This document shows, piece by piece, positions 1-11,299 of a stretch of 64,000 bases of DNA (its first letter is position 1; each line of letters opens with the position of its first letter). The stretch covers positions 20,679,616-20,743,615 of the forward strand of contig NC_030859.1 in NCBI RefSeq assembly GCF_000208745.1, in the 5' to 3' direction. Both the position numbers and the translations under genes were made by a program. Source of the DNA: Theobroma cacao. Taxonomy: Eukaryota > Streptophyta > Magnoliopsida > Malvales > Malvaceae. The notes below the pieces were generated by a model. The model worked only from the letters and a program-made list of their open reading frames with translations. It had not been told where the DNA came from and made no database searches.

Positions 1-2180
1 AGTTTATATATATATATATTATGTTTCTCTATTCTTCTTTTTGTACTACAATGGGGAAAGGACGAGAAAAGAGAGAGCGGAAAATCCAAGGGGAGAAAGG
101 AAAAGTCTTGAACCATGGTAGTAGGAAAAGATGAAAATGCATTGGCCATTTTATGAAAGTCCAAGAATAACCTCTTTTTAAAGAACAAAGTTAGGATAAA
201 AATACCAAAACAACCCCTTAATTTCCAAAATACCTTGAAGAAGTGAAAAGAAAAGACTAGAAAATCAATGAGGAAGAGAGGAGGAATCTAGAAGCATGGC
301 AGGAGGAAAAGACCAATATGCCATAGTACATATATACTCTTACTCTTTAATGACAACCCAAAATTACCCTCATCAATTTTAATAGCAGAAATTGAAATAT
401 CAGAAAATTAACCTCATCAATTTCCAAAATTCCTTAATGGGGTGGGTGCATTTTACCCTATTTAATAGTAATTACTCCCCAACAATGTTTATGTTGAAAG
501 TTGCAGTTAATTTAAACGGAAAATTTTCTACACTTGGATTGAAAAAAATGTTGGATTTATATAAAGAAAATGACAAGTCCTCTTGGCATATTAGCGAAGA
601 CTAATGAATGAATGGCATATTTATCTTATGCATTGGTACGCAAGAGACTTGGATCCAGATTCCTTGAGAAACGATTAACCAAGAGTTGTTTCTTCATTCT
701 CGAGGGAAAAGGAAATGTATATGTGCATTGCACAGCTAGGTTAAGAAGAGCTCTTGCAGTGGCTATGGCCTATTGTTAGAAAAGGGTATTGATATAGCAC
801 AAGTAACAACACAAAATAAAGCCTTTCTTGCTTGAAAGAACTTGTAAGGAGCAAATATCCAACCAACAAAAAATATTTTAGACAACAGATATAATTATAA
901 ATGTATAAAATAAAATCACAAGAAAACACACAATTTTTAATGTGAAAAACCTTTTCAATGTGAGAGGTAAAAATCACATGACCTAATCCAAAAAAATAAT
1001 TCATTATAAAAAATTAATAAGTACAACAAAGAATCATTTAACAATTCTAAAACTCATGGCAGTCCCTACTCACTGTCAACAAAATGGAAATCATCACACA
1101 ACAATGCATAAGACCCAATTAAAGGGTATCATAGCCCAACAAATAGAGAAGAGAAAAATACAATTTGACTGAAAAGATTGAAGCTCACAATGTGAAAAAT
1201 AACATATTGAAATTTCATAAAAAATGAACCACAAATCACTTTTCGGTCGATGCCACAAAATAAGCCAAAAATTTTCCCCCTTCTCATTCTTTTGTCAACA
1301 CTTTTTCTCTCTTTTTAAGAACAAATCCTTAATCCTAAAATGTAGAAGCTCTTTTTTTTTTTTACTTATTATTATTATTATTATTGATTTAAGTTATGGG
1401 TTTTACTTGAGGAGGACTCACAACAAACTCTCTCTCGTATCAAGTGAAGGCAACTGCCAAACTGGTAACCAAACGACAAGCTTCGAACTTTCCCTCGGTG
1501 TTCTTGCTTCTTTCTCCGTTGTCACTTGTGCTTTAGATTATTGCAAGGATTGGTTTTTGTATGATAGTTGCTTTGGCTTCTATAGGATTTGTATTAGAAT
1601 ACTACTAGATTGTAATACAATGTAATTCCATCTCATCTTATAAACTTGGTTATAAGATAGGTTTGTCTATCTTGTGTGGTAATTTGGTTTCACTTTATGA
1701 TTTTAATTAACAATAATTTTCTAAGTGGAAGAATGCCATGTTTTTATGTTGAATGAAAATTTACCCAATTTGTATTTCTTTTTTATTACTTATCAAGTGC
1801 ATAAATTTCAATAGGGACACACAGGCAACATAAAGTATCATAATTACATGAATGAAAAACACTTGGAGCTGACACTGACAAAACAGGAAAGGTGGCAACT
1901 CTTTTAACAGAATTTTAAGAGCCCCTTCCCATTTTATGGTATTTCTATATGTTCCTCTCTTATTGTACATTCTTCCATCTTGGTGATGTTGGAAAATGAG
2001 TTCCTGCCAAATGCTTGCCACTACTCTAGTCTTTTATGGGTACCTGAAATAGAAATGAAACAAAAAGGGTCAATTCAGAGAATGATAAAAGTGAAAGTTT
2101 GATGCTTCTTTTGCTCACCACTTGCAGGCATTTTTATATCTTGCTATTTCCTTTATTCATTAGTATTGTTATTAAACACT
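1..2180. other. AT-rich non-coding DNA, left edge
   Basis: No supportable gene was seen. Open frames here are short, low in complexity and without recognisable domains. A short (ATT)n microsatellite lies near 1366-1385. The stretch around 770-1080 has the look of a decayed copia-type LTR, with a run resembling the 'gtgaaaaacc...aatgtgagaggtaaaaa' segments common in such LTRs, but no partner LTR or coding region was found. Confidence 0.4.
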
Positions 2181-2181
2181 A

Positions 2182-5100
2182 AGGGCTCGTTTAGTTTGTG
2201 AAATAGAATATATATTGTATGAGAATAGAATAAGGTAAGAATAGAATTGAAAATATTAGTATATAATTTGATTGACGTAATAGAATAAGGTAAGAATTGT
2301 TATTATAATATTTGGTTGATAAAAATAATTGACAAAAAGACAACAATACCTTTTATTATAATATCTGATTATTTATTTTTATTCTATTTTATTTTTTAAA
2401 AATATTAATAATTTGTAATTTATATAGAATATTAATATTTTATTATAACTTGAATATTATTATGATTAAAATTTTGATAATTTTAATTAATTTTGAAATT
2501 TAAAATATTATTTTTTATAATATATAATTAAAAACTTAAACTCTTTATTATAATAAGATTTATTTCCATCAAAAACAAAAATACTCTTTATATAATTTAG
2601 TAACAAAAAACAAAATTAAGTCAATTTTTTCTTTTTCAATCATTTAATTTTTATTTTCATTAAAACTTTAAAGTTTTAGTAATTTAATAATTTATTATTA
2701 AAGTATTAGTATAATTTTTTATTTTTTAATCTTTCAATATTTTCATTTTTTTAATTTATATTTTCACTTAATAATTTAAACATATTAATATTTAATTTAT
2801 CAGTTAAATATTATTAGAATGAAAATATTAAAATATTAATAATTTTTAAATTTTCTAATTTAAATTATTAATTTTATAAGTGTAAAACCCGACCCTATAA
2901 ATACATGTGATGACATACATGCATTGAGTAGCATGTTATTATGCTAGGAAAGCACCTAAGAAAAGACGAAATCCGATATCGTACCTAACAGTACACTTTA
3001 GTTGATTTAACCTCGAATTAGTTCAAATAGGAATTTTAGGATGAAATTTAATATTTTATAGTCCAGGAATGACTAAAAATTATTGTTCGGAGTTCGAGGG
3101 TTCATTTGGGGTAAAATTTGAAATTTTGATGTTCAAGGGTAAAATCGTCATTTTACCACCTAAGATAATAATTTGATCATGGAGTGAAATTTTTTACCAA
3201 GATTAACTGTTTAGAGTATAATTTAATGATAGGAAGTGAAAAAGTTTAATTCTGGTGATTTTTGGAGTGTAGGGGCAAAATCGTAATTTTGCCACCCACG
3301 GACAAAATTTGAGATTTTGAGAGAATTTAGATCAAATTTGACAAATTGGAGAATGGTATGAGTATAAGGGATGAAAAATATGTCTATGGGCAATTTTTCA
3401 ATTTTTGGGGCAAAAATGTAATTTTTGACTTTTACGGGGGCAAAAGTGTAAATTTCAAAAATTACTCCACCGAGACTTTGGATGAGTCTGAGAATTTTAT
3501 CTAAGCTATGAATATATGAGACAAGTGTATGGTGAAAATTTGGAAACAAATGGATGAAATTTTAAAAATGGGCCAATGGGAAAGTGACATGTGGCATTTT
3601 TTAATGATATAATATTATTTTAATGAAAAGTCAGCCCATTTAAACCCAAATTTTAAGTGCTGGCCGGCCATAAGGAAGAACAAGAGAGGAAATAGAGAGG
3701 AAAGGAAGAAAAAAAGAAAAACCAAAGAGAAACAAGAAAATTCAAAGGGAAATTCGCGGTTTTCGACCGTTTACGCGTCTAACGGTAAGATTTTTCGATT
3801 TTAGCTTGATTTCTACCTTTCCTATGCCTTTATTTCCATTTAGCATGCTTGAGGAGAGAGATCAAAAAGTGATATCAAGGGCTGGACGAAATTCTAGGGG
3901 AGAGAAATTGAAATTTTTAGGTTTTGATTTTTAGTTAAATTGATAGTTTTAGTTAGTTAAATGTGTTTAGAAATTAAATTGGGCAAGAAATCATTAAATT
4001 TTCACAATACCCACTCTTGGCTGGATGCTCAATGCTGTACAATGATGATGAATTGATTTTATTCTAAGGGAAATGAAGAGAAAATGATGAAAAACGATTA
4101 AACGTGATAGAAAAACAAAGTAGAAAATTAACCGAGTTAATGTCCCATTTTTGGCCGAATTTTCCAAGGAAGGGAGTGAGCTGATTTTGTTGTTTTTAGA
4201 AGGTTATTGGCTGATATTTAATGGTTAGAAATGTTGGAGAGAGAATGGGATGATTTAGAGCTAAAATGGAGCGCGTTAGCAATTTATCGGGCAAAGTGCC
4301 AAAAATAGGTTAATACCGCGTTTAAGCCGTTTTAGGCTATTGCATTTCATACCATGCATTAGTATAGGATTTAAGTTAATTATATAGTGATTTAGCATCA
4401 ATGTGATGAATTGTGTAAATTTTTGTAATGTGTCTAGGAGGAGAGCCTTCCGGAAAAGGCAAAGAAGTCGTACCCGACGAGTAGTGATCGGGGCGCTTAG
4501 AAAGCTTTTAGTTTGTACAAACGGTGAGTAAACTTATTATTATTGTAAATTATCTAGAGTTTATTTTAAATGCCCTTTATGTATTTTATGAAATGAGAAC
4601 GAGATTAAAACGGGATTTTTGATGTTTTAGGAATAAATGTGACAAATAAAAATATATTGTATTGATTATGAAATTGAGTAATTGGAGGCTACAAATTGAC
4701 TTGAAAAATATATATTTTCCTAGGAATGGCTTATGAGAAATGAGTATATGTGGCTATATTTTGTGAATGCATTGGGAAATTTATGTAAGTTGTTTTACTA
4801 TGCAGGCTGGATAAATAAATAAAAGCCACGTTATACTGTCGAAATTTTATTAAAATTGGTGGGTTAGTCACTGCAGTGACGGGTTTCCGTGGACTGCCTA
4901 TTAGAGGGGCACGGTAAACCCAGTTATATAGTTACTCCGGTTGTAGAGGCGAGGAGGGTAACTCCTGGGGTAGTATTAGAGCTCACTTCACGTCGAACCC
5001 CCACGTGAATGTGTAACTCGGCCAACGCCAAGGGACGGCTGGTTTTAAAAATAAAAATGTGTTTCACGTGTGAATATTTTAACACCCTTGGCGGACTCGG

Positions 5101-6216
5101 TTAGATGCCTCGGCCAAGGTATCCCCGAGGATTAGTTTTGGCTTGAGCCTTGTTTTAATAAAAGACATAAGCCTTAACAACTGTTTTGGTAAATTACAAA
5201 TATTTTATGGTTTAAGAAATAAATTGAAAACATTATGAAATGGGTTGAAATTTGTTGTTTAAACTTGCCTCCATTTTACTCGCCTTTAGATATTTATGAT
5301 AATGTCTGTTTACTCATTGGGATTGCAAAATCTCACCCAACTCCTTTCCACCCATTTCAGGTTCAGTATAGACTGTAGATAGCTGATCTCATCGAGGACT
5401 ACCATTGGATCTGCATTTTCCAAACCGTAGGTTCACAGTCCTCTTTACTTTTGTTTATTCGGGGGCCCTCTTGTTATTGTAAATTAAATTAAATATTTTG
5501 GCTTACTGTATTTCAGTATGTATAAATTTATTTAGCTTTTACGCTATAAAAATTATTCACGTATAACTCTATAAATATTGTTTTATAAGAAAATAGAATA
5601 TTTTCCTTAATATTTCTTTTATTTTCTTATTATATTCAAATAACCGTAATTTCGTTTTAAATGAAGATTTTAGACTTTTAAACTCATTTTGAATATGAAT
5701 TATGTGTTTTGTACTTGTATATTACGTTTTAGGCAGTTTCGAAATTTTTGAAAAAAAAATGACCAAAATACCTCTGTGTGGCGAAATTTTATTTTGATTG
5801 TTTTTTATCTAAAATAATATATATTCTCTAAAACTCGATATTTAACAATGAATGCTCACAGGAAAGGAAAGAAACTGATATGTAAGCCTTGCCGGGTTCC
5901 GGTTGGCATTCCGGATAATTAGTGTCAATCGGGACGTTGTGGCGATTGTCATGGGCTTGAGGGAGGTTCCGGGTCGTGACAATAAGTCTATGTTTGTAAT
6001 TTTTAAAAGTAAATAAGGACATTTTAGTCCAAAATATTTTAGACTCTATTTCTATGGATGTGGAATAGTTAATATTATAGAGAGATGATATGTAACTATT
6101 CTAAGATTTTGTAAGGTTTTGAGAAATAGTCATTCTTCCTCCAAAAAGCAACCAAATAACAAGGGAGAATTTTTTAAGAAATAGAGACCATTCCCCCACC
6201 CAAACATGCCGTGTCC
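2182..6216. mobile_element. possible non-autonomous DNA transposon interrupted by a solo LTR
   Basis: The left edge (AGGGCTCGTTTAGTTTG at about 2182) and the inverted right edge (near 6198-6216, reading GGACACGGCATGTTTGGG on the minus strand) resemble imperfect terminal inverted repeats of the hAT-like MITE style. The interior at 2220-2880 is extremely AT-rich and contains repeated 'gaatagaataaggtaagaat' words. The solo LTR at 2881-5981 lies inside it. No clear target duplication was found for this outer element, so the call is tentative. Confidence 0.25.
2876..5986. mobile_element. solo LTR (3.1 kb) of a probable Ty3/gypsy element, with ATAAG target duplication
   Basis: The LTR runs from 2881 (TGTAAAACCCGACCC) to 5981 (GGGTCGTGACA). 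It begins TG and ends CA, and is flanked on both sides by the identical 5-bp ATAAG (2876-2880 and 5982-5986). Nothing inside encodes gag or pol, and only short chance frames occur. The start and end sequences are of the style seen in long LTRs of plant chromovirus/Tat-like gypsy elements, but the family is inferred. The simplest reading is recombination between two LTRs that removed the internal region. A LARD-type element without recognisable internal LTRs is the alternative. Confidence 0.75.
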
Positions 6217-6220
6217 AATT

Positions 6221-6525
6221 ATCCACACTAATCTTTCAAAACTTAAAAAGAAGTTCTTAAGTTGTCCCTTTATTGTAAAAACCATCAGTTTTTGGATTAG
6301 AATAAGTACTCTTTATGCCATCAAAACCCAAGAATTATATTAATTTTCCATGGAAGATAAAGTATTTACATAAACTTGCTCATGTAGATGCCAAGTAGTC
6401 TCCCTTATTACATAAATTTGTTTAAAGAGAATAAAGATAATGTTGGGATGTTCTTTTCTCACACCATTGAATACCAACAGATGGAGAGCAGATCATGTAA
6501 TTGCCTTTGTGCAAATTCCCTATCA
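6221..6525. other. short intergenic stretch downstream of the 68-aa gene
   Basis: No coding signal was seen. It lies between the repeat block and the stop codon of the small minus-strand gene and probably contains that gene's 3' UTR. Confidence 0.3.
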
Positions 6526-6905
6526 TCAGGGCTGAGATGTCTTAGGTTCATAGCAAGCTGAGAGGAGTCCACAGCAGCCCAAGGCCCTCCAGCTGAATAT
6601 GAAATTAAATTTGACAGTCAATTTAGGATGCAGAAAGTATAAATTAAAGGCTTGTGAGGAAGATTGAAGAAAGGTTAGACTTACAACATATTCATGAAGC
6701 CTCCTTCCCCTTTCTTTGTTGTCCTTGGACAACATTTTGTCTTCCTTTCTCCTGTTGGAAACTAATCTTTCCATCATATAATCCAACACAAAAAGCCAAA
6801 GAAATCAAACAAAAAGTAAAATCAAGACAGACCTGATGAGTTGTACCCAGGCTTGTCCTCCTGAGACTTGTGTTCTTTCTGGCATACTGCATCCCATTCG
6901 GCCAT
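6526..6905 (-). CDS. small Cys-rich protein of unknown function (68 aa, three exons)
   Basis: I assembled this minus-strand gene by eye from three short exons: 6833-6905, 6685-6751 and 6526-6592. All junctions are GT-AG (donors GTCTGT and GTAAGT, acceptors CAACAG and ATTCAG). The exon lengths 73, 67 and 67 sum to 207 nt, exactly 68 codons plus TGA. The product starts MAEWDAVCQKEHKSQ. It has a basic middle with a CC pair and a hydrophobic, Cys-rich end (WRALGCCGLLSACY). It has no signal peptide and no domain I recognise. A TATA-like TATAAAT at 6981-6987 on the minus strand lies about 75 bp upstream of the ATG. The CC pairs near Gly and Leu could be palmitoylation or membrane-association sites, but this is inference. 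Expression data would settle whether it is real. Confidence 0.55.
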
Positions 6906-6980
6906 GAGAGCTATTTAGGTTCCGCTCAAAATCTTTGTGGTTAAGGAATGATTTCTTTCTTGGTTTCACTTTTCATGTCC

Positions 6981-6987
6981 ATTTATA
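6981..6987 (-). promoter_or_regulatory. TATA-like box of the 68-aa gene
   Basis: TATAAAT on the minus strand, about 75 bp upstream of the proposed ATG at 6905. The spacing suits a plant TATA box with a short 5' UTR. It is supported only by position and consensus. Confidence 0.4.
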
Positions 6988-7636
6988 AGCAAGCTAATGG
7001 ATGAAGGGAATATAAAGGTGGGGGCTTACTTTAACTTTTAATCTCTTAATTATTAATCCAAACTTGGTCATGGAATAAGATTCTTAGGCAATTCTCCATT
7101 AAAGGGAAACAGCTAATAATGGCAGTACAACCAGTGTCAACATCGAAGCAAAAAAAAATTACATATCATCCATATAATATTAATTTGGTTTAGATTCCTG
7201 GCAAAAGAAGAGGAGAAAGAAGATAAGAAGTGAACAAACGTGAAACATGAATGTTCTTCATTTACATTAAAAGTTAATATGCCAGGTTGCTAAATCAGCA
7301 CTGTTGAGGTGGTGAGAGTCAGACAACTGACATCAGCAAATTGGCGCAACATTCTATCTCAAATCTGATATGAATATGAGCAATATCTAATTATGTACAT
7401 ACACACATACATACATACGGTATGAAAGCAAAACAAAGCACAATATTATGATCTGTTCACACAGGGACTAGTTGTGGTGATTCATTCAAAGGACAAATTT
7501 GTTCTAAAAAGTCATATTTACAATGATCTTTACATAGTAACTAACCACTGGTTGCATTGCATCAGCATCCCAAATTTTTTTACTCCTAAAACCCCATTTC
7601 TTCCATCATTGGTATAGTCAAATTCAACTAGCTAAC
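6988..7636. other. intergenic region between the small gene and BTB gene 1
   Basis: No gene was seen. It includes the upstream region of the 68-aa gene, a (CATA)n run near 7400-7420 and probably the 3' UTR of BTB gene 1, whose stop is at 7637. Confidence 0.35.
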
Positions 7637-10600
7637 TCAGTTGCTTTTCGCATCAACAAACGCCCTTGTAATCTGCATGCAAAGAGCCGGGTTACTGGAA
7701 GCGAACACTTCATACTTTGTCGTGGAAACTATATCCTTCATGTTTCTGATAATGAAGTTCAAAGTAGTTTCCTTCAGTGTCTTGTTTGACTGAGCATCTG
7801 CAATCTCTAAAATGTCAATAGCATTCAATGCATTCAAGGAATTCAGCATGTAACGCTCACAGGACTCTTGTAAGTATGGAATCTCATACTTATCAGCTGC
7901 AACATATAGAGAGTAAACATGCTTCTCCAACTTATCTAAGGGCAAGTTCCCAGTATAAAGAAACTCTAGGAGAGACTCAAGCTCTTCGTTGTTTAACTCA
8001 GACAGAGTGACGGTATCAGTATCACTTGGTGGAGCCTTGAAGCCATCTGAGTCCAGCATATTCTTAAAGATTTCAGATCTTGCAGCCTACACAATAGGTA
8101 AATGTGTGAGTGTAATCAATGCTTAAACAGAAACAAATACAAACATAGCTAAGGAGTGTTACCAGTAAAGCTTTGTGTGCAGGTATGCAGGGCCCATTGT
8201 TAGGCTTAAGCTGTATATCAGTGTGGGTTTGTTCTTTGAATGCCACAACAAATCCGCTTAAGAAACTTATTTTCTTTTTCAAATCATCCTCTGTATCCTT
8301 TAAGCCAGACATTGCTTTGTTGACATTTGCATGTGGCTGGGGATAGCACATGGAAAGACACAGACTTCAATATCCAGCAATTTAGAGAATACTCTTATAA
8401 ATACTTCCCCCACCCCGATTCAGAAAAAAGGAACCACCTCAGGCAGATTGATTCTTTTTCTTCTTTCAGGAGCTAAGATATCCTCAATTCAGTTGCCACA
8501 TATACGACGTGGCCAAAAAGAGGTTGAGATTACACATCAGCATACCCCAAAAAAAGAGCTATTTTAGCAGAATTTCAAATTTATAAAGGAGTTTTTGAAT
8601 GATATAATTTTTCAATCAATGTTTAAAGATACAAAAACAAGAAAACTATGAGAAAAATAACTTTTAGCTGGGCATTTGAAAAATAAGTGCCTTCACAACA
8701 GGAAGTGTAACTTTTATTTTGTCCCACAAGGTTTAAACTTTATGAAGTAACTTCATCAACCGTAAACTGCTTGGTAGAGGTGGAGAAATGAATCCGAACC
8801 CAAAAACCCGCCCAAAAAACCTTGAACTCCAACCTGACCAAACTTGACTTCACCAGAGAGTCAAAGACGTAACCTTAAAAATTCAAATCCAAGACCAATG
8901 TGATCCAAAACCATAATACCCTAAACTTAACACTAAAAATGCAAAATTTAATAATCAGTTTCCTTCTAACTCAAACTAAACCCAGTCCAATCCCGAAACG
9001 ATCCAAATCGGAAGCAACATGAACCTGTCATCCGAATCCAAAATGACTTGACCAAACCTGCCCGTTTGGCACTCTACTGCTTATTTTCAACTTGCTAGCT
9101 GCTGGTTTGTTAAAAGAAATTAACTAGCCCCTGACTATATAGCATGATTACTATAATTGCCGATATAGGTAGAAGCAGGTTGAAACAAGATTAACAACGA
9201 CAGAAATGAGAAGGTTATTATGTCACAAAAATTTTCAGAAAACATAATTACCTCGTTCTTTGAAGTAGGGGCAGTTGAATTTGTCCTGATACAAGCAGAG
9301 AAATAAAAAGGACATGAGACTGAACTCAAGGAGGATGTTATACAGTTAGTGCGAATATTTTGCACACTTTTATGTAAGCTATAAAGCGCACAGGATAGCA
9401 GCTGAGATATAGCTCCCAGCTTATAAATTATCAAAGTTATGAAAGACAGACCATTTTAATTAATGCTTGAAAGCAATACAATCGTCTCCCCCAACAAACT
9501 CCACCACCAAAAAGGCACCCTCTACAACAGAGTTTTAGCCCTCTCCATAGTGCCACTAACGAGTCATATCCAAATAACTTCAGTTTTTCATTTTCCTTTT
9601 CCCGATGACGAAATTTGCATTAGCCAATGTCAAAGCGGGAAACCCCACAAAGTCTGCTACAATACAGCAGAACAAAGAAAACAAATGACAAACCTAAAAG
9701 CAACAATAAACTTACCAGCTTGTAAGAATTATATAAAATAAATATTGTGTCAAGCGATGAAAATGAGGAGGCAGAAGATGGGTTTTGTAAATAAGAAACT
9801 CATGATAACTATGGATTCATTGACAAAAAAATCGCAGAAACAAAGGCATCAGAGTTTAGCATTCACATAAAATTGGGAAAGGGCGATTTTAAACCCAGCA
9901 AAGAGTTCTAAAATGCACTATAAAGTTAGCAACAAGAAGGAACCTATAAGTACCTCCTACTGGGTAATCTTTGGGGAGTAGCGGCACTGACACTTGAAGT
10001 TGCCGAAGCAGCATTACTTGAAGCATGGTTACCTACAACACAGACAGCATTAGCTAGAAACAATCCTACATCATTAACGCTTTTGTTATTCCCTATTTGC
10101 TAAACACTTTTCAGTAACCAAAACTAAACCTTTAAGCTTCATGAATCTATTTTCTATATTTTTTTTCACTTTAAATGGGCTTCTGGTTAATATCCTAAAA
10201 TCCAGATGCGTGACGCGACTATTGTAAATGGGTTTTTGATTAATAACAGGCAAAATTTTGAAAAGAGACACCATACGAGACACTAAATAGAGACAAAAGA
10301 TTTCCGTTCAGAATAAAGAATCTATCTATCTCAGATTTTTTTATAAAAACAAAGCCCTATTTAATTAAAGCTTTTCAAATGTATTGTCAAAATTAAAACA
10401 TTTTACTTTCTAAGAAAGGCTGAAACTTAACTTCCCACTTTTAGTTTCGAAAAAATTACTTTTTTTGGAAATCCCCTTGTTGTAGAAGTCAAGACAAACA
10501 AACACCTACTCATTTTAACCACATGTTACAACGCAATAACCATCTTACTTACATTATGAAGCAAATTTTGAATAATTAAAAGGAAAGTAATAAGAATCCT

Positions 10601-11144
10601 TTTCTCAAAATGAAGCTAACCCATAGTTTTTTTTTTTTTTTTTTAAGAAAAACAAAGTGAGAGAGAAAACTATGAACCTGTACTTGCACCAAAGAGGGAA
10701 GAACCGCTTGAAGCATGGTTACCTACAACGCAGACAAGAGACAGCAGCATTATCTAGAAATAATTCTACATCATTAGCACCTTTGTCATTCCCTATATGC
10801 TAAACACTTTTCAGTAACTAAAAGCCAAATCATTTAAGCTTCATGCTTTTTTTTTCCAATTTAAGTGGGTTTTTGGTTAATCCCATAAAATCTAGACCCG
10901 TGATGCAACTACTTTAAATGGGTTTTGATCAATAGCATACAATCTAGACTAAACACATGACATAAAGTTATGAACCTGAATTTACACCGACAGGAGAGAA
11001 ACCGAAGGTGGAAGGACCGGTGTTGGCAGGAGGTGAAGCAAATGAACCGAACGGAGACGAGAAGCCCGAGGCAGAGGTGGTACCGCTGCTTGAGAATGCT
11101 CCGAAATGAATAGATGAAGGTCTTTCGAAATGAAAACCCGACAT
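7637..11144 (-). CDS. BTB/POZ domain protein with FG/Ser-rich N-terminus (BTB gene 1, six exons, 316 aa)
   Basis: Six exons were assembled on the minus strand: 10976-11144, 10678-10722, 9954-10032, 9252-9285, 8163-8336 and 7637-8086. All junctions are GT-AG, the phases agree, and the total of 951 nt equals 316 codons plus stop. The C-terminal two exons form a plant BTB/POZ domain (about residues 140-240: DIQLKP, IPAHKALLAARSEIFKNML, LLEFLYTGNL, VAADKYEIPYLQ) followed by a short helical tail. Such proteins commonly act as adaptors for Cullin-3 ubiquitin ligases. That is family knowledge, not shown here. The first about 100 residues are Ser/Gly/Phe-rich with FG dipeptides (HFGAFSSS, FGSFASPP, FGFSPVG, LFGAS), resembling disordered nucleoporin-like sequence. 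Exon 2 and the start of exon 3 are near-copies (GNHASS). The long intron after exon 4 has no gene in it. A tandem paralogue lies upstream at 13.1-15.0 kb. Confidence 0.75.
10012..10950 (-). repeat. intragenic tandem duplication of a mini-exon plus intron in BTB gene 1
   Basis: The segment at about 10012-10255 (start of exon 3 and the intron preceding it) closely matches about 10702-10950 (start of exon 2 and the intron preceding it). Shared words include 'gcttgaagcatggttacctacaac', 'attccctat(a/t)tgctaaacacttttcagtaac' and 'tttaagcttcatg'. The offset is about 690 bp. Both copies retain the same acceptor and the same first codons (GNHASS), so the duplication lengthened the Ser-rich region in frame. 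Confidence 0.75.
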
Positions 11145-11212
11145 TGTTCTTCTCTGTTTCCGATCGTCTTGGAACTAGAAGAGACAGCACTCGTTGCCGT
11201 AGACGAGGGGCT

Positions 11213-11294
11213 CCTTATAAACAGGAAGGTTTCGGGTTTGAAAGCGGACCGACCCGGTTCAGCCAATGTCAAGTGCTCACGTGCTTCCCACGTG
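11213..11294 (-). promoter_or_regulatory. proximal promoter of BTB gene 1: TATA box and two G-boxes
   Basis: On the minus strand a TATA-like TTTATAAGG (11213-11221) lies about 70 bp upstream of the ATG at 11144. Two CACGTG G-boxes follow at 11278-11283 and 11289-11294, one of them in ABRE-like context (CACGTGGG), with a CCAAT-type word (ATTGG) near 11264 between. Paired G-boxes are typical bZIP/bHLH targets in light- or ABA-responsive plant promoters. Regulation by either is inference. Confidence 0.5.
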
Positions 11295-11299
11295 TATGG

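Noticed and set aside
741..1004. 87-codon minus-strand hydrophobic frame
   Set aside because: Composition-driven. It overlaps a sequence that looks like a decayed LTR.
1224..1625. 133-codon plus-strand frame
   Set aside because: Low complexity and T-rich, with no recognisable domain and no splice or promoter support.
3223..3549. 108-codon minus-strand frame
   Set aside because: It lies inside the solo LTR and has no family resemblance.
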